Shown here one piece after another: positions 61,492 to 64,000 of a stretch of 64,000 nt of DNA (within the stretch, counting starts at the first letter, position 1; the number at the start of each line of letters is the position of its first letter). The translations under genes were made by a program, and so were the position numbers. Under the pieces are notes generated by a model that was not told the origin of the DNA, ran no database searches, and worked only from the letters and a program-made list of their open reading frames with translations. The stretch is taken from assembly GCA_017591395.1 (NCBI GenBank), contig WEDG01002083.1, forward strand, positions 1 to 64,000. Direction: 5' to 3'. Source of the stretch: Schistocephalus solidus. Its lineage: Eukaryota > Platyhelminthes > Cestoda > Diphyllobothriidea > Diphyllobothriidae.

Positions 61492-63218
61492 TAGTTTAAG
61501 AACTGTGAAGCGAACGTACCGAGACCAGTGAAAAGTCCTGTATGCAAAAGGAACTCATGAATCGCAAACCTGTTGGAGCTAACATAGAATTTCTCAGTAA
61601 AATGTTTTAAGATTTTATGATTTTTTCGGAAAATCGTTACGCCTACCAGCAATTGCGTATGTTTCCTCGTCTGTGTATCAAAAGCACAAAAGAAGAAACT
61701 TTGAATTGGAGTTTATTATTGTGCATGCATGTTTAGTATTTGGTTCAATGCATAAACTTATATACCTGACAAAAGACGAACGTAGATTCTCACTAAAATC
61801 CAATGAAAAATATATTAAATACTTTGTTATTTTGGTGACTGAACTGCACATGTCAGTTAAGATCAATTGCATAGGCCACAGTTGGATAAAATTGCAAAAT
61901 GAAAAAAATATTTTGTTGAAGCCTGCTTGAGCCGGAAGGCAACAAATAACGTACATATTTTTGCCAGTACGACTAAAATGAGCCAATAAATATAAAGTAA
62001 CTCAGGGTGGAATAATTAAATTGTCCAAAATTATAATAAATTTAATTTAAACTCGTACATTGCACCACATTTGTTGATAACGATACTGTCAAACGGAAAA
62101 TTTGAAAACGATTAGTACATTTTCAAACTGTAGGGTATCACGTATATTGAGTGACTGTTAATAACACTTGTATTTAGATAACTCATACAAATTCGAAAAT
62201 TATGCCAGCTGAATGTTTAGGAGTGATTACCTATATCATCGCCGTCAACTGAAAGATTAATTTAGTATTTTAAGTTTTATTATGACGACACGCGATGTTT
62301 GACTGATGGAAAACATAATACGGAATTACCACCGGCAATCCTGGTCAGTTCTTTGACTAAAATAACAATCGTTTTAAGCGGTGTCTTGGTGCATTTTATA
62401 AAAAAATACTTATCTTATCTTGTCTTACCTAACTCCATCCCATTCTCTAAAGTTTATAAAAAGCAAGTCACATCGAATAAAAATCATATGCTTTGTGGTT
62501 TGTTATTTAAATGGTTAATGATTACCTTTGAGAAAATTTATCAAACTTTGCTCTGAAAGGAAATATTCGGAAGTTGTGAAGCGCATTTCAAATACAAAAT
62601 TGCATGTGTCAGGCTGCAAACAATCCTTCCCATAAATCTCATATTCACTACTAAGCGCTACTGTAATATAGATAAATCTGAATCATGTATCAATAAAATG
62701 TTTTTTTTTTCATTTTCTCACTGTGTTAAAATACCAGATAAAATAGGTTTTCAGTTCTATTAAGATCAATAAGCCCCAAAATTCATCAGATTAGTTAGTT
62801 TATGCGTATTTCGAAATAAGACATAAATTAATGGTTTCTTAAGGTTTTCTTCACTGGTTGAACAGAATACTCCAGTTACGAAATATAATTCACTCGCGCG
62901 ATTGAATGAGCAAGGAGGACATTTGCCATCTCCAAGGCACAAATTATAGTGCATTAATGTTTGATAGTTTTGTCGAAGGTTTAAACCCCATTTAATGACA
63001 TTTAGTACATATTTACAATTGGACAATTTGCATTACTGTAGGAAATAACTGTAAATTCTGAATGCATGTGCACTTTGGACAATGTTTGAAATATGGCGAA
63101 GACCACTGGGTGGAAAAATTGAGTAGAACCGTTGTCAGAATGAAAATGTTTATCAATAACTTTTGCATGGGAATTTGTAACAGTAACGTACCTCCTTTGG
63201 CTTTGAAATATTTGTTCC
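57777..63218 (-). CDS. Second micro-exon gene copy (MEG X2), partial and possibly damaged
   Basis: Exons matching X1 exons 2-15: 62330-62356, 62231-62248, 62059-62085, 61955-61972, 61766-61792, 61647-61670, 61520-61537, 61064-61090, 60953-60967, 60770-60796, 60680-60698, 60550-60576, 60397-60414, 59738-59755. Then 58834-58851, 58378-58401, 58224-58241 and a terminal exon 57777-57793 with TGA, with AATAAA at 57745-57750. Outside the duplication three more phase-1 candidates lie upstream: 62429-62446 (NGMEL), 62526-62552 (QSLINFLK) and 63192-63218 (NKYFKAKG). No signal-peptide exon was found up to 64000. Lesions: an extra base makes 60680-60698 19 nt, and the type C exon at 58988-59014 has lost its acceptor (AA for AG). 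It may be a working paralog with alternative splicing, a decaying copy, or carry an assembly error at the CCC run. Confidence 0.6.
58988..59915 (-). pseudogene. Dead type C exons in MEG X2
   Basis: 58988-59014 keeps exon sequence and donor (GTTAGT) but its acceptor reads AA. 59892-59915 has the same AC acceptor change as 52624-52647 in X1, so that lesion predates the segmental duplication. Confidence 0.65.
61431..61490. repeat. (TA)n microsatellite in MEG X2 intron
   Basis: About 60 bp of TA with one TG interruption, at the position of the shorter 54162-54188 tract. Confidence 0.9.
62429..63218 (-). CDS. Candidate extra 5' micro-exons of MEG X2
   Basis: 62429-62446 (18 nt; donor GTAAGAC, acceptor 'ataaactttag'), 62526-62552 (27 nt; acceptor 'atatttcctttcag', donor GTAATC) and 63192-63218 (27 nt; acceptor 'gattttcaaattacag', donor GTACGT) are all open in phase 1 and multiples of three. 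Even smaller possibilities are 62652-62660 (9 nt) and 63294-63299 (6 nt, just upstream of the first candidate). These sit outside the duplicated block, so they lack a second copy for support. Confidence 0.45.
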
Positions 63219-63299
63219 CTGTAATTTGAAAATCAACATGTGAACTTGAATATTCACTAAATACTTTTTCAAAATAAAATCAGGCAAACATACGTTTGC

Positions 63300-64000
63300 C
63301 TAAGATAAATTCTCGTTAGGGTTTACATTTATATCACTGTATAACTTAGTCAAATATTCGGGTTAGCAAAACTAATCGTTCGGTTGTGAGAGTAAGAGTG
63401 GGAGGGGGAACAAAACAAAATTATGGTCCGTCTTCTGATCATCGCAGAAGAATGGTGGCCGCCGGGACAGGTTATTAGATGTGGGTGGCTTAATTGATGG
63501 CTTTCAGCCACGATAACTGTGGCGCCTGTATACATTTCATTTTTTCGCACAGGAATCGTTTACGTAGTCAGATTGCAGCCACTTCTGCGATAACCGACAG
63601 ACGATGTCCAAGAAATTTCTAAAAACTTTAGTTGACCTTGTCAGTAGCCCGTAAGGCATATCTTGTATCGAGAAGATGATACTTGTTTACGATTTGCGCG
63701 AGAATATAGCTATTTATGGTCCTTATTTGACCCTCTCCTAACGAAAACTGCATGTGTTCTCTTTTCCTTGACTTAGACACCTTCTTAAGACTTGACTTGC
63801 GGCGTCAATTTGAAAAGGATCCCTGTTAAAAAGTCTTTTCTTGCTCGTCGTTGACATAGAAAGATTTGGTGGTATTTCGGCCATTTTCTTAACAATAAAC
63901 CATATCCATTCTGTCATAAATGGTTTCCAAAACTTTTAGCTACCCTTCAATGCTATCGGTAGAACAGATCCTTTACAGCCTTTCTGTCAAACAGGGCACT
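63300..64000. other. Right end of window, no gene recognised
   Basis: Where the first exon of MEG X2 would be expected. I found no Met-initiated hydrophobic leader ending in phase 1 at a GT on the minus strand. The 66-codon frame at 63350-63550 has no signal-peptide character at its start. Confidence 0.35.

Larger units (their letters stand above)
57226..62374. repeat. Segmental duplication, copy X2
   Basis: Collinear with 44460-55071 but 5.15 kb instead of 10.6 kb, because it has fewer 660-bp units. It contains the terminal exon region (57.7 kb), two repeat blocks (57.85-60.6 kb) and the non-repeated micro-exon block (60.65-62.37 kb). Its right end is within the intron upstream of exon 2, so the X1 signal-peptide exon is not included. 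Confidence 0.9.

Noticed and set aside
61678..61986. 102-codon minus-strand frame starting 'MAHFSRTGKNMYVICC' as a leader exon of MEG X2
   Set aside because: It runs across two proposed micro-exons and their introns, and the equivalent frame in X1 is disrupted.
63009..63035. A 27-nt candidate exon in the X2 upstream region (after 'tttcctacag')
   Set aside because: It has a TAA in phase 1.

Overview
The window looks like nuclear DNA of a flatworm, most likely a tapeworm of the Spirometra/Diphyllobothrium kind. That assignment is inference: it rests on a micro-exon gene architecture known from parasitic flatworms, Penelope-like and hAT relics, many tRNA-derived repeats and degenerate CCCTAA-type tracts. 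There are no long bacterial-style open frames or operons. Apart from spliced genes, almost everything is dispersed or tandem repeat.

Layout. 1-9 kb: anonymous DNA, then a cluster of a roughly 350-bp dispersed repeat (called R1 here) ending in a tRNA-like tail at about 9.0 kb. 11.7-13.1 kb, minus strand: part of a spliced host gene with a long Pro/Ser-rich exon. 15.3-16.4 kb: an element with 20-bp terminal inverted repeats and TA flanks. 18.6-20.3 kb: tRNA-like SINE units, one split by a hAT transposon with TIRs, an 8-bp target duplication and a C-terminal transposase fragment. 22.85-23.07 kb: a foldback element. 24.3-26.4 and 32.6-32.8 kb: degenerate telomere-like tracts. 29.8-32.35 kb: a tandem array of eight tRNA-like units of about 300 bp. 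38.2-39.5 kb: a Penelope-like retroelement fragment between direct repeats.

The main result is at 45-63.2 kb, an AT-rich region dominated by a tandem repeat of about 660 bp. Read on the minus strand, each repeat unit carries tiny exons with AG/GT borders: an 18-nt exon and a 24- or 27-nt exon. All internal exons are multiples of three, all introns are phase 1, and that frame stays open through every copy. Upstream lie ten further non-repeated micro-exons (15-27 nt) in the same frame and behind them a 52-nt exon encoding a signal peptide (ATG at 55133). Downstream is a terminal exon with a stop codon and an AATAAA. The model has 37 exons and 279 codons over about 10 kb (55133 to 45023). A second, partly duplicated copy (57226-62374, with more exons up to 63218) has fewer repeat units and some lesions.

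This is best read as a pair of micro-exon genes (MEGs) whose secreted repeat protein grows by unequal crossing-over of intron-exon satellite units. Nested periods of about 660, 1323 and 2646 bp show recent growth. Gene models are hand-built from the sequence and lack transcript support.
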